From: CAJQQK01 sp965224225
GTDB taxonomy: Bacteria; Pseudomonadota; Alphaproteobacteria; Rhizobiales; Hyphomicrobiaceae
Assembly (NCBI GenBank): GCA_965224225.1
Contig: CBDCZF010000031.1
Coordinates: 248,001 to 312,000 of the forward strand
DNA: 64,000 bases
Reading direction: 5' to 3'
The notes under the pieces were generated by a model. It did not search any database and was not told the origin of the DNA. It saw only the letters and a program-made list of their open reading frames with translations. Positions 1-7,992 of the stretch are shown here, one piece after another. Every line of letters begins with the position of its first letter. Position 1 is the first letter of the stretch. A program made the translations under genes and the position numbers.

Positions 1-791
1 TGATCCAGTGTCTTGAGCCGCCACTCTTGTGCCTCGCGATATGCACGCAACGCCTTGTAGAGTTGGTTATCGAGCGTCGTTTGATATCGGGACATCACGT
101 CGAGCTGGGCCGATGGCAAGACAAGGCCACGATCGCGAAGCTGCCTGACGAATTCCAAAAGCTGCGGACGCTTGTCAGCGGCATCGAGTTGGCGTCGGCA
201 CCATCCACATAGGTCCGCGAGAAATTCCGACAGTCCGTTTTCGGATCCAGACAAATATTGCTCCGGCGTCTCGTTGTCCTCATCCGCATCGCCTTTGAGC
301 TGCGCCCAGGCGTGGGGAGCAGCTTTCTCAAGCTCGTCGAGGGTGTAATCCTCTAACGCATCGACTTCATCGAGAACGGCCTGACACCATGCTGTGAGTT
401 CGGCATCAAAGGGCTCGAGGCACTTCTCCGTGATATCGTCCCGCTCCCCCCAGTCATGCAGGCTACGCAGTCTATCGAGAATTTCATCGTCACGGCGCTG
501 AAGCGCCAGGGTTGCGGTTTCGGCACGCGCCAGACGCCGCTGGCGCCATATGGCGATGACGACCCGCTCGGCAAGCGACAGTTCGATAGCCCCGACAGGT
601 CCGAGCGCATTTACGAGTTCTGCGTGCAGCTCGGCGAATTCTTCCGGATCCTCGCCATCCAGTAGGAGGCGATTGCTGCGAAGGCCGTGGCGAAGCGCGT
701 TGCAACTTGCCACTGCTCTGCCTCCCGCAGTCTGGGGGCCGGTGCTCTTGGACGCATTGGTACGATTGGCGAGCGTGCGCCGATCGGACAT
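1..791 (-). CDS. Uncharacterised protein, 3' part cut by the window edge
   Basis: The minus strand stays open from an ATG at 791 to the first base of the window, so about 263 codons are present and the stop lies outside. The start is preceded by GGAG seven bases upstream. The N-terminus reads MSDRRTLANRTNASKSTGPQ, followed by a TAGGRAVAS stretch and NALRHGL. This N-x-x-N-A-x-K-S-T-G-P-x-T and N-A-L-x-H-G pattern is, from memory, the signature of an uncharacterised family often found beside transposases in alphaproteobacteria and planctomycetes. The rest is rich in charged and Leu residues, suggesting a helical cytosolic protein. Its function is unknown. It sits just outside the nested insertion sequences, and its upstream region is where the IS1595 element landed. 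Confidence 0.72.
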   Translation of the reverse strand, partial: MSDRRTLANRTNASKSTGPQTAGGRAVASCNALRHGLRSNRLLLDGEDPEEFAELHAELVNALGPVGAIELSLAERVVIAIWRQRRLARAETATLALQRRDDEILDRLRSLHDWGERDDITEKCLEPFDAELTAWCQAVLDEVDALEDYTLDELEKAAPHAWAQLKGDADEDNETPEQYLSGSENGLSEFLADLCGWCRRQLDAADKRPQLLEFVRQLRDRGLVLPSAQLDVMSRYQTTLDNQLYKALRAYREAQEWRLKTLD

Positions 792-802
792 TGCCGGGCT
801 CC

Positions 803-841
803 GAAGCTAACGTGAAATCGTAGAAGCCAACGTGAAATCGT
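803..841. repeat. 20-nt tandem repeat, two copies
   Basis: The unit GAAGCYAACGTGAAATCGTA occurs twice head to tail at 803-822 and 823-841, with one C/T difference. It lies directly upstream of the minus-strand gene that starts at 791. The last eight bases of the second copy became the target duplication of the IS1595-family element. It could be an operator for that gene, but nothing else supports this. Confidence 0.6.
834..841. repeat. Target site duplication of the IS1595 element, left copy
   Basis: GAAATCGT abuts the left end of the element at 842. The same eight bases abut the right end at 3289-3296. Eight-base duplications are usual for the IS1595 family. Confidence 0.85.
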
Positions 842-906
842 GGCTCTGTTTTGCCTGAATGTTGTGACACCTAGCTGACAGACGGTTCGTCACCAGCGAG
901 GATACC

Positions 907-1854
907 ATGAAGGCTCAGGATTTTCAGGCACTTGTCGGGCAGTTGGGGGATCTCAGCCAAGTCCAGCGCGAGGCGCTGGTCGAGGCGCTGACGGCGACGG
1001 GCTCGGACGAGGAGGTCGTCGCTCTGATCGAGACGCGGTTCGCCGCGGCGCCGGCCTGCGGCCATTGCGGTGCGAGTGACTTCAAGCCATGGGGCTCGGC
1101 CTCCGGTCTCAAGCGCTACATGTGCAAGGCGTGCGAGCGCACCTTCAACGCGCTGACGGGCACGCCGCTGGCAGGGCTCAGGCTGCGCGAGAAGTGGCTC
1201 GACTATGCCCGCGCACTCGTCGACGGTGTCAGCCTACGCAAGGCGGCAGCGCGCACCGACATTCATCTGGAGACATCGTTCCGCTGGCGTCATCGTTTCC
1301 TCGCGGCGGCCAAGGACAAGAAGGCTGGCGCCGTAACCGGCATCGTCGAGGCGGACGAGACATTCATTCTCAAGTCGGCCAAGGGCTCGCGCAAATTGGT
1401 CGGCCGAGCGCCCAGGAAACGTGGCGGCAAGGCCAAGAAACCGGGACTTTCCACAGACGAGCACGATGCCATTCTGATCGTCCGCGATCGCCATGGCGAG
1501 ACCACCGATGCGATCCTCACCGACCTCAGCGCTGAGGCGATCGGCGCGCACTTGAAGCCCGTCGTCGCTAAAGACGCCGTGCTCATCACCGACGGCAACA
1601 AGTCTTACGAGGCGTTCGCGGCCGAGACCGGCATCACCCAGATGGCGCTTGTTGCTGCGCAAGGTGAGCGGACCATTGGCTGCTATCACACCCAGAACGT
1701 CAGCGCCTACCAGAGCCGCTTTAAGGGCTGGATGGCGCGCTTCAAGGGCGTCGCTTCGAAATATCTGCCGAGTTATCTCGGCTGGCGCCGCATGATTGAG
1801 CGGGACGGCGATCGACTTACGCCCCGCCACTGCCTGGCTGGAGCCATGAGTTAG
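907..1854 (+). CDS. IS1595-family (ISXO2-like) transposase
   Basis: This 315-aa DDE transposase would cut and join the ends of the enclosing IS1595 element. A zinc-ribbon near residues 51-82 has two Cys pairs (CGHC and CKAC) and reads the GC-x-x-C..CKxC pattern of the family. It is followed by a helix-turn-helix-like region and the catalytic core, where the motif VEADETF carries the first acidic residue and LITDGNKSYEAF the second. The C-terminal part has the expected NVSAYQSRFKGWMARFKGV stretch. The ATG at 907 is the first in frame after the left terminal repeat. The frame ends before the IS256 insertion and looks complete, so the enzyme may still act in trans on relatives. Confidence 0.92.
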   Translation: MKAQDFQALVGQLGDLSQVQREALVEALTATGSDEEVVALIETRFAAAPACGHCGASDFKPWGSASGLKRYMCKACERTFNALTGTPLAGLRLREKWLDYARALVDGVSLRKAAARTDIHLETSFRWRHRFLAAAKDKKAGAVTGIVEADETFILKSAKGSRKLVGRAPRKRGGKAKKPGLSTDEHDAILIVRDRHGETTDAILTDLSAEAIGAHLKPVVAKDAVLITDGNKSYEAFAAETGITQMALVAAQGERTIGCYHTQNVSAYQSRFKGWMARFKGVASKYLPSYLGWRRMIERDGDRLTPRHCLAGAMS

Positions 1855-1865
1855 CGGGGAAATCT

Positions 1866-1874
1866 ACATTGGAG
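1866..1874. repeat. Target site duplication of the IS256 element, left copy
   Basis: ACATTGGAG precedes the element start at 1875 and recurs directly after its end at 3268-3276. Nine-base duplications fit the IS256 family. The duplicated bases belong to the right inverted repeat of the surrounding IS1595 element. Confidence 0.85.
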
Positions 1875-3267
1875 GAGCTATGACCGAATTTGGGTGACAG
1901 AATCTGAGAGAGGCGGCGTATCGTGGCGGTTATCGAGACCAGCCATGAACTCCAAAGGAGCGATACGCCTATGTCGAACACTACAGTCATCCCGCTGCGC
2001 CAGCCAGATGCAATCGATGATCCTCTGACTGAGGTGCTGCGTGCCGGGGCCCGCGAGTTGCTGGCCAAGGCCGTCGAGGCCGAGGTCGAAGAGTTTCTAG
2101 CCGTCCACGCCGGCCTGCGGACTGCCGACGGCCACCGGCGCGTCGTGCGCCATGGTCACGGCCCTGAGCGTCAGGTGCAAACCGGCATCGGTCCGGTTGC
2201 AGTTCGCCGCGCCAAAGTTCGTGACCGCGGTGGCGACGAGACGGCTGGCGAACGCATTCGCTTCTCCTCGGCGATCCTGCCGAAGTGGGCGCGGCGTAGC
2301 GCATCTCTGGATGCCTTGTTGCCGGTCCTGTATTTACGCGGCATCTCGACCGGAGATTTTCAAGAGGCATTGTCAGCGCTACTCGGCCAAGAGGCACCGA
2401 ACCTGTCACCGCCGGTCATCGCCCGGCTCAAGGCCGATTGGAAAGCTGATCTGACGCGCTGGCAGAGCCGCGATCTGTCGGCGCGCCGCTACGTCTACAT
2501 CTGGGCGGACGGCATCCACATTCAGGCCCGCATGGAAGAGGACGCGCAATGCATTCTCGTGATCATCGGCGCGACACCGGAAGGCAAAAAGGAGCTGGTC
2601 GGTTTTCAGATCGGCTATCGCGAGAGCACGCAAAGCTGGCGCGAACTGCTTGTCGATTTGCAGGCGCGCGGGTTGACCATTGCCCCGAAACTGGCAACCG
2701 GCGACGGCGCATTGGGGTTCTGGAAAGCACTGGATGAAGTGTTCCCCGGCACCCGTCATCAGCGTTGCTGGGTGCACAAGATCGCAAACGTGCTCAACAA
2801 GCTGCCAAAGTCGGTCCAGAAGCACGCGAAGGCTGATCTCGTGGAGATCTGGAACGCTCCGGACCGAGCCAGCGCGGAGACCGCCGTTGGCGTATTTGCC
2901 GAGAAATACCGGGCGAAGTATCAGCCGGCGGTCACCTGCTTGACGAAAGACCGCGAAGCCCTGCTCGCTTTCTTCGACTTTCCCGCCGAGCACTGGCAGC
3001 ACCTGCGCACGACCAACCCGATCGAAAGTGTGTTTGCGACCGTGCGCCACCGAACCGTGCGCACCAAAGGCAGCCTCAGCCACGGCACCGCACTCGTGAT
3101 GGTTTTCAAACTGGTGATGGCGGCGAGCAGGACGTGGCGCCGATTGAAAGGCAGAAACCACTTGCCCAAGATCATCGAGGGCGTCAAATTCACTGACGGT
3201 GTCGAAGCAACCGAGCCGACACGAAATGCCGCCTGATCAGACCATCACCCAAGTTGGGTCATAGCTC
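1875..3267 (+). mobile_element. IS256-family insertion sequence nested inside the IS1595 element
   Basis: The left end starts GAGCTATGACCGAATTTGGG and the reverse complement of the right end starts GAGCTATGACCCAACTTGGG, a terminal inverted repeat with two mismatches in twenty bases. The element is 1393 bp long, carries one transposase gene and is bounded by 9-bp direct repeats. It is intact by every visible criterion and is younger than the IS1595 copy it interrupts. Confidence 0.92.
1971..3236 (+). CDS. IS256-family (Mutator-type) transposase
   Basis: This 421-aa protein is the transposase of the surrounding IS256 element. The ATG at 1971 was chosen because AAAGGAG lies eleven bases upstream; an in-frame GTG at 1923 has no such site. 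The Mutator-type core is visible: WADGIHIQARMEED carries the first catalytic Asp, then GATPEGKKELVGFQ, the second Asp in LATGDGALGFW, the HQRCWVHKIANVLNKLPKS motif typical of the family, and the late Glu in TTNPIESVFATVRHRT. Full length for the family and without frameshifts, so probably active. Confidence 0.95.
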   Translation: MSNTTVIPLRQPDAIDDPLTEVLRAGARELLAKAVEAEVEEFLAVHAGLRTADGHRRVVRHGHGPERQVQTGIGPVAVRRAKVRDRGGDETAGERIRFSSAILPKWARRSASLDALLPVLYLRGISTGDFQEALSALLGQEAPNLSPPVIARLKADWKADLTRWQSRDLSARRYVYIWADGIHIQARMEEDAQCILVIIGATPEGKKELVGFQIGYRESTQSWRELLVDLQARGLTIAPKLATGDGALGFWKALDEVFPGTRHQRCWVHKIANVLNKLPKSVQKHAKADLVEIWNAPDRASAETAVGVFAEKYRAKYQPAVTCLTKDREALLAFFDFPAEHWQHLRTTNPIESVFATVRHRTVRTKGSLSHGTALVMVFKLVMAASRTWRRLKGRNHLPKIIEGVKFTDGVEATEPTRNAA

Positions 3268-3276
3268 ACATTGGAG
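3268..3276. repeat. Target site duplication of the IS256 element, right copy
   Basis: ACATTGGAG directly follows the right end of the IS256 element and matches the left copy at 1866-1874. Confidence 0.85.
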
Positions 3277-3288
3277 CCGAACAGAGCC

Positions 3289-3296
3289 GAAATCGT
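3289..3296. repeat. Target site duplication of the IS1595 element, right copy
   Basis: GAAATCGT directly follows the right end of the IS1595 element and matches the left copy at 834-841. Confidence 0.85.
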
Positions 3297-3880
3297 AGGC
3301 TGCATGATAATTTATAACACAGCTAGCGTCACCTGCTCGGGGGTGAACATGTTGGGCGAAGCTGTCCATTATCTATGCAATCCGCTATCCACTCGGTCAT
3401 CGATTGATCCCACAAGTTGCCGTCGACTAATCCCGCGTTGACCGGTCCGACTGGGCACCCGACCATGGCCGCAGCAGAGGGTACTTCGACCGTCACCAAC
3501 GTGAAGCGATCGGCAACCCGCAGCCCACGTCATCGGATCAGCCAAGCGTGATGGCAGCTCCCCCTTGGAAGCCGACAGTCGCCTATTCTCGGGTGTCGTA
3601 GAGGACGAAGGGCCTGAAGCGTTCACAGTGGCTGCGGTCTGGAATCCCCGATACCAGGATGGACCATCGACGCCAGTTTTTTGGCCGAACCCTGGATCGA
3701 GCAGCGCTCAACAAGCGACTGCAGCAGCCGAAATCGACGTCCGGGATCGCATGGTGGCGATCGGTATGTTGACGCCAAGAAGGGAGAGCGAAGCCTTGAG
3801 ATACGACGATGATGAAGACGAGGAAGATCGGCTACACGAGTGTTGGACGCCGAGATTCCGGCGATAGGGCATTTATAAGA
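3297..3880. other. Intergenic stretch without a supported gene
   Basis: No frame in these 584 bases has both a credible start and recognisable protein content. A 100-codon plus-strand frame from a TTG at 3565 to 3867 ends in an acidic run, but it has no clear ribosome binding site and no family resemblance, and stops interrupt the same frame at about 3437 and 3503. The stretch may be decayed coding DNA between the insertion sequences and the 3' end of the ATPase operon. Confidence 0.5.
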
Positions 3881-6800
3881 TCAACTAGGTCGCTGATAAT
3901 GAGGAAGGATTCTGACGAATACCCCGGTGTTGTAGTGGGCGTTTGAGAAGATCCCTTCCAGCGGCTTCAAGGCGCCAACCTTGTCCAAGAGAGCGTGAGC
4001 CTCAGTCCCGCTCGTAGAACCAAGCAGCTGTCCCACGACTATTTTCCGATGTGCCACCTGATTATTCATAAGGAAGAGCTGGGTCGCGAGATTGCCCGCC
4101 AGGGTGGCGTGAATATCGCCTGGGAACTGCGTGCCGATGACAATTCCGACGCCGAACGCGCGCCCCTCACGAGCTAGGGACTCTAGGCGCTGAGAATCCT
4201 TCACGCGGTGGGCTTCGTCGAACACCATCAGTCGCTTGAGCCGCCTAGGCTGCTCGCCCCTGAGGGCATAGCCATGAACCTGCACAATAATGATTTCGGC
4301 AAGAGCGGATTTGACGTCGTCCGATGGCAGATCGCTCAGCTTGAGACAAATGCGCTTGTCAACAAAATCAGCAAATGACGGTCCCTCTGAACTCGTGGCC
4401 GAAGGAAATAGACCGAGCTCGCACAAAGGCCGCAGCCGAGTAAGCAAACCTGCAACGCCCTTTTCTTCAGAAATCGCGTCGAGGGCTGCCTCGAAGGGCG
4501 GCCAAGTCACCGTCGATGGATCAATCCATTCGCGCGGCTTGATCCCGGCCTGTTCATACGCGGCACAAATCCCGTCCTTCAATTTACCAGTCTGCACGTC
4601 TCCCAAACGGAATACGCGCGAGAGGATTCCCGCAAGCTCGTATGCGTGCTCCACCGGCTGGATTCCCGATGCCTCGCGCGGCGGCGGTTGCATGGGGTTG
4701 AACGGAAGGCCAGTCTTGCGGACATCAATCACCTCAAGCCCCAGGGGCTCTGCGAACGAGGGGTCACAGTAGTCGGCCTTGAAGTCGAAGATGACGACGG
4801 AGAGATCCTGCTTTGCCGCGGCGTCGATGAGGACTCGGATTGTTTGCGTTTTGCCGGTCCCGGCGTCCCCCGTGACGAGCAGCGAGAAGTTGTTGAGATG
4901 GTTCGGCACCTCTCTGTACGGCGACCAGTGGACTGGCTCGCCCCCAAATGATGTCCCGATGAAGACAGGGAACGGAGATCCGTTGAGCGTGCCCTCGTGA
5001 GCGGCAGGGGCATCATGGGTTTCATCCGTTCCTGACACTCGAGGCTCAGGCGCAGCCTTAGCCCGAGATCGGTCTCCATTCTGCGGCGGCAATCGCTCCT
5101 CCTCCGCAGCTGCGCGATCGCTTAGCGCAATGTCAGGAAGGGCAATCAACGGCTGCAGGGGCGACACGAACTGCAAGAGCCACTGGCGATCTCGCCTCCA
5201 GTTCAAGAACCCATCAGCCGCTTCCATTTGCTCGCTGAATTCCTTCGCCCGCTGCAGATTGTGCCATTCTGTCGGGCCAAGATCGAGGATGAAACCGGAC
5301 AACGCCCTAAGGCGCTTCAGGCTCCCTGCAACCTGACTGGTTGGGCCCTTTGGGAAGCCATTCGTCCTCAGAAGAACCGGAATCCCGTTGCTGACCTCCA
5401 GAACCCGCTCGATCTGGTTGCGTAGCTTCTGATTTCGGTTCGGAGCGTCACAGAGTGCCAGGTGGCGCAGCGCGACGGGCGTCGAGCCCAACTTGACTGC
5501 CACATCGATGACGGGGGTCGAGAACTCGTCGTCGATCGAACGCGAATTGACTTCGGCCACATCTGACCCGACATGCTCTCGACTTGCCTCGGTAGCCCAC
5601 CAAGCGATTAGAGCCGCCTTCGTGGTATCGAGAAGCTTGCGAGTCACAGTCGGCGCAGTGTCGAGGAAGTCTGCCCATTCCTTGTCGAAGTCGATGGCGA
5701 GTTCGGCACTGGCATTAGGCTGACGTTCCTGATCGCCGTCGTATTCGACTTGCGTCGGTAGGCGCCCCAACTCCACAGCACGTTCGCGGAAAAGGGCTAC
5801 TTCGCGCAATGCAATGCGGACATTCCGTGCCGCCTCGATGCGCGGAATGAACCACAACGGCAGCGGATCGAGGTCGTTTACCCGCTCCGTAATCTTCGCC
5901 CTCTGTCGAAGTATGCCAAGGCGCTTAGCAATGACATCTTTTCGAAACTGAGCGGTGCCAGGGTCCAGCGCCACCGCGATCGGTGGCTCACGTTCGATCC
6001 GGTCCCTGTCCGATTCTGCGAGGCCCAGTTCGGCGCGCTCGCCCGACGCTACGTTGTCGTACTCTCCGCCCAATACGACGATAATCACGGCACAATTGAC
6101 CACCGATTCTGCAATTCGAACGGCCTGCATCAAAGCATGTACGAACAAGGCTTCACTACCCAGCCGAATCGTATTCTCAACTTGATCGAAGCCCATGGCG
6201 AGACTTGCACCAACCATCTGAGCGGTAAGACCAAGGTACCGGAGGACATCCATCCTTTGATGCGCAGTCTGCACCGGCGGCAACTTCAATACTCTTATCC
6301 GCTCGTCGGTTTCACCATAACGCAAATAATTGAGCGCTGAAGGATCTCCGTAACCGGCTAACATCACGATCGCAATGAACGCGGCCACCGGGGGGGCCTC
6401 CGCAAGCATGTCCGACGCCATCCTTCGCAGGCGCTCAGCAAAATCGAGGGAAAGAGGGATCTCGCCGTCATTGTCGAGATCGTCGATCAGCCGCAGATAT
6501 TCATCCTGATCGGGAAGCGGCATCTTCTCCAACAGCTTCCCCGCGAGTCGCCGCAACGGACTATGATTCGCCTCATCAGCGAAATGGCGCGCTGACAGCT
6601 GGCGGACCGTCGCGTCGATGAGCCAGGTCTCGTACTGCTCCGGAGTCACCGGCGCGGTGAGCTGTAGTACGATCGGGTAGACTTCGCCCGTCGAGAGGCT
6701 TGCTGCTGCGCGAAACGACGTCGTAAGCACGTGACTCTTCCCCGATCCGGCATCGCCCTTGATGAGCGCAAGCCGAGAACTTGGGTCCGCCTTGTGCCGA

Positions 6801-6964
6801 AGCGCGCTTCCGATCGCCGACTTGATTGCGAGCCGCGCTGCCCGCTGCCCTTCAATGACATCGAAATTAGAAAGCTCACGCGCATCCGCAAAGGCTGCAA
6901 TTGACGAAAACAGATCGTCGGAAGCGGGGCTCAAAAAGGCATTCAACATCACTCTTGCTTTCAC
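3881..6964 (-). CDS. Two-domain P-loop ATPase, GSGKSH-type domain fused to a HerA/DptH-like domain
   Basis: This 1027-aa protein has two nucleotide-binding domains. The first has a Walker A GDAGSGKS at residues 70-77 and a possible Walker B around 293-303 (IIVVLGGEYD). The second has Walker A GDAGTGKT at 699-706, an FDFKADY segment at 726-732 and Walker B LMVFDEAH at 912-919, followed by GIVIGTQFP, the order seen in HerA/FtsK-like motors and in the C-terminal part of DptH-type restriction proteins. The GxxGSGKSH form of the first P-loop recalls BREX BrxC/PglY ATPases. A charged linker (about 615-655) separates the halves. It starts at a GTG eight bases after the upstream gene; an ATG five codons on is possible. 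Last gene of a three-gene operon. A DNA-translocating or sensing engine of a defence system is my inference, not shown directly. Confidence 0.8.
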   Translation of the reverse strand: MKARVMLNAFLSPASDDLFSSIAAFADARELSNFDVIEGQRAARLAIKSAIGSALRHKADPSSRLALIKGDAGSGKSHVLTTSFRAAASLSTGEVYPIVLQLTAPVTPEQYETWLIDATVRQLSARHFADEANHSPLRRLAGKLLEKMPLPDQDEYLRLIDDLDNDGEIPLSLDFAERLRRMASDMLAEAPPVAAFIAIVMLAGYGDPSALNYLRYGETDERIRVLKLPPVQTAHQRMDVLRYLGLTAQMVGASLAMGFDQVENTIRLGSEALFVHALMQAVRIAESVVNCAVIIVVLGGEYDNVASGERAELGLAESDRDRIEREPPIAVALDPGTAQFRKDVIAKRLGILRQRAKITERVNDLDPLPLWFIPRIEAARNVRIALREVALFRERAVELGRLPTQVEYDGDQERQPNASAELAIDFDKEWADFLDTAPTVTRKLLDTTKAALIAWWATEASREHVGSDVAEVNSRSIDDEFSTPVIDVAVKLGSTPVALRHLALCDAPNRNQKLRNQIERVLEVSNGIPVLLRTNGFPKGPTSQVAGSLKRLRALSGFILDLGPTEWHNLQRAKEFSEQMEAADGFLNWRRDRQWLLQFVSPLQPLIALPDIALSDRAAAEEERLPPQNGDRSRAKAAPEPRVSGTDETHDAPAAHEGTLNGSPFPVFIGTSFGGEPVHWSPYREVPNHLNNFSLLVTGDAGTGKTQTIRVLIDAAAKQDLSVVIFDFKADYCDPSFAEPLGLEVIDVRKTGLPFNPMQPPPREASGIQPVEHAYELAGILSRVFRLGDVQTGKLKDGICAAYEQAGIKPREWIDPSTVTWPPFEAALDAISEEKGVAGLLTRLRPLCELGLFPSATSSEGPSFADFVDKRICLKLSDLPSDDVKSALAEIIIVQVHGYALRGEQPRRLKRLMVFDEAHRVKDSQRLESLAREGRAFGVGIVIGTQFPGDIHATLAGNLATQLFLMNNQVAHRKIVVGQLLGSTSGTEAHALLDKVGALKPLEGIFSNAHYNTGVFVRILPHYQRPS

Positions 6965-6972
6965 GCGCTCTC

Positions 6973-7986
6973 TTATTTCCAGTCTGTCACCACGAAATGA
7001 AACTGATCACTCATACAGGACGTCTCGCTGCGCTGGCGCAGGTCTCTCGACATCCGCTCAGGCATATCAAGCCGTGCCAACTGGAGAGCACCGTCCTGGG
7101 CCGCCTTCACCAACCGCTCTTTGAAAGAAGCGAGTGAGCCGGCGTCAGCGTGCGCTTTGCCGTAGGCATCATAGACAGATGCGATCGCAACACGTCCCAC
7201 GAAAGGCGGGGTTGCAAGGCCTTTTGCGACGTCAACGACATTCGCAGCGAACCCCGCACCGTTTGCTGCCACATTGTGAGCTCTTTCTACCCGTGGCTCA
7301 TCCACCTGCAACGCTAAAGCTTTCGCGATAAGAGCAAGCCTCAGGTCGTCGGGCGTTCCTTTCGCTAGGCCGACGGACTTCAAGGCGAGAGCATTCATGG
7401 CATCAGGGAAGCTCTTGGGTCGCGTGCCGGCAAGGCCTCCCAATAGAGATCGCTCGACGGGGCCGGGCTTATCTATCATGCCAAAAGGCCCGTTGCCGAT
7501 GAGATCTCCAGTCCGTGCGCGTAATGTGCGCCAGACGAGTTCGCTCGCTACGACTTTTGGACTACCTAGATCTTCGCGGGCAAGGCCGAACGCGGTCGCG
7601 ATGATGGCAGACTTCAGAGCATCGGATCGGGCAAAGCGAAGACGCTCAGGCTTCGCGTTTGCGTCGAGTCCGAGCGCTAACAAAGGCAGACGAGTTTTCC
7701 AGAGGACCTCCCATTTCGACGTGGCATCAAGTCCAAGCTCTTTTTCCGTTAATATGCGCCCGTTGGCAGTCAGGCTCAGGGTTCTTTCGAGCGTGACAGA
7801 GCCGCCTTCCAGCAATTGGGCGACGACCGCATCCGTTTGTCTCTCCGGGATCAGCTTTCTGAGTCGAGACTGGGCCAATCTTAACGAAACCGCAGATTTC
7901 GAAGTGTGCAAGTAGGCCCGAATGATTAATTCCGCGGGTATTGGACGAAAGCGTTCGGCTCGGATGCAGGGAATGTCATGGGACAT
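6973..7986 (-). CDS. Uncharacterised middle protein of the nuclease-ATPase operon
   Basis: I do not recognise this 337-aa protein. Its N-terminal 60 residues (IPAELIIRAYLHTSKSAV, then VSLRLAQSRLRKL) look helical and could be a small DNA- or partner-binding domain. The middle is Ala/Leu-rich, without a visible enzyme motif. The last 75 residues form a distinct module, beginning FVGRVAIASVYDAY, passing FKERLVKAAQDGALQLARLD, and ending RQRSETSCMSDQFHFVV. From memory, similar tails with RxSE followed by FHF close several uncharacterised proteins in multi-gene conflict systems, which I cannot verify here. It starts six bases after the nuclease gene and ends eight bases before the ATPase gene, so all three are surely co-transcribed and probably act together. 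Confidence 0.75.
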   Translation of the reverse strand: MSHDIPCIRAERFRPIPAELIIRAYLHTSKSAVSLRLAQSRLRKLIPERQTDAVVAQLLEGGSVTLERTLSLTANGRILTEKELGLDATSKWEVLWKTRLPLLALGLDANAKPERLRFARSDALKSAIIATAFGLAREDLGSPKVVASELVWRTLRARTGDLIGNGPFGMIDKPGPVERSLLGGLAGTRPKSFPDAMNALALKSVGLAKGTPDDLRLALIAKALALQVDEPRVERAHNVAANGAGFAANVVDVAKGLATPPFVGRVAIASVYDAYGKAHADAGSLASFKERLVKAAQDGALQLARLDMPERMSRDLRQRSETSCMSDQFHFVVTDWK

Positions 7987-7992
7987 GATTTT

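Larger units (their letters stand above)
842..3288 (+). mobile_element. IS1595-family insertion sequence, interrupted by an IS256-family element
   Basis: The left end begins GGCTCTGTTTTGCCTGAATG. The reverse complement of the right end begins GGCTCTGTTCGGCTCCAATG once the inserted IS256 element is ignored, giving an imperfect terminal inverted repeat of about 20 bases. Both ends are flanked by GAAATCGT. Without the nested element and its 9-bp duplication the length is about 1045 bp, the expected size for a single-ORF IS1595 element. The transposase frame at 907-1854 is intact. The right terminal repeat is physically split by the nested element, so this copy may no longer transpose by itself. 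Confidence 0.88.

Noticed and set aside
3565..3867. 100-codon plus-strand frame with an acidic end
   Set aside because: TTG start without ribosome binding site, no family resemblance, and stops just upstream in the same frame; more likely decayed or non-coding sequence.
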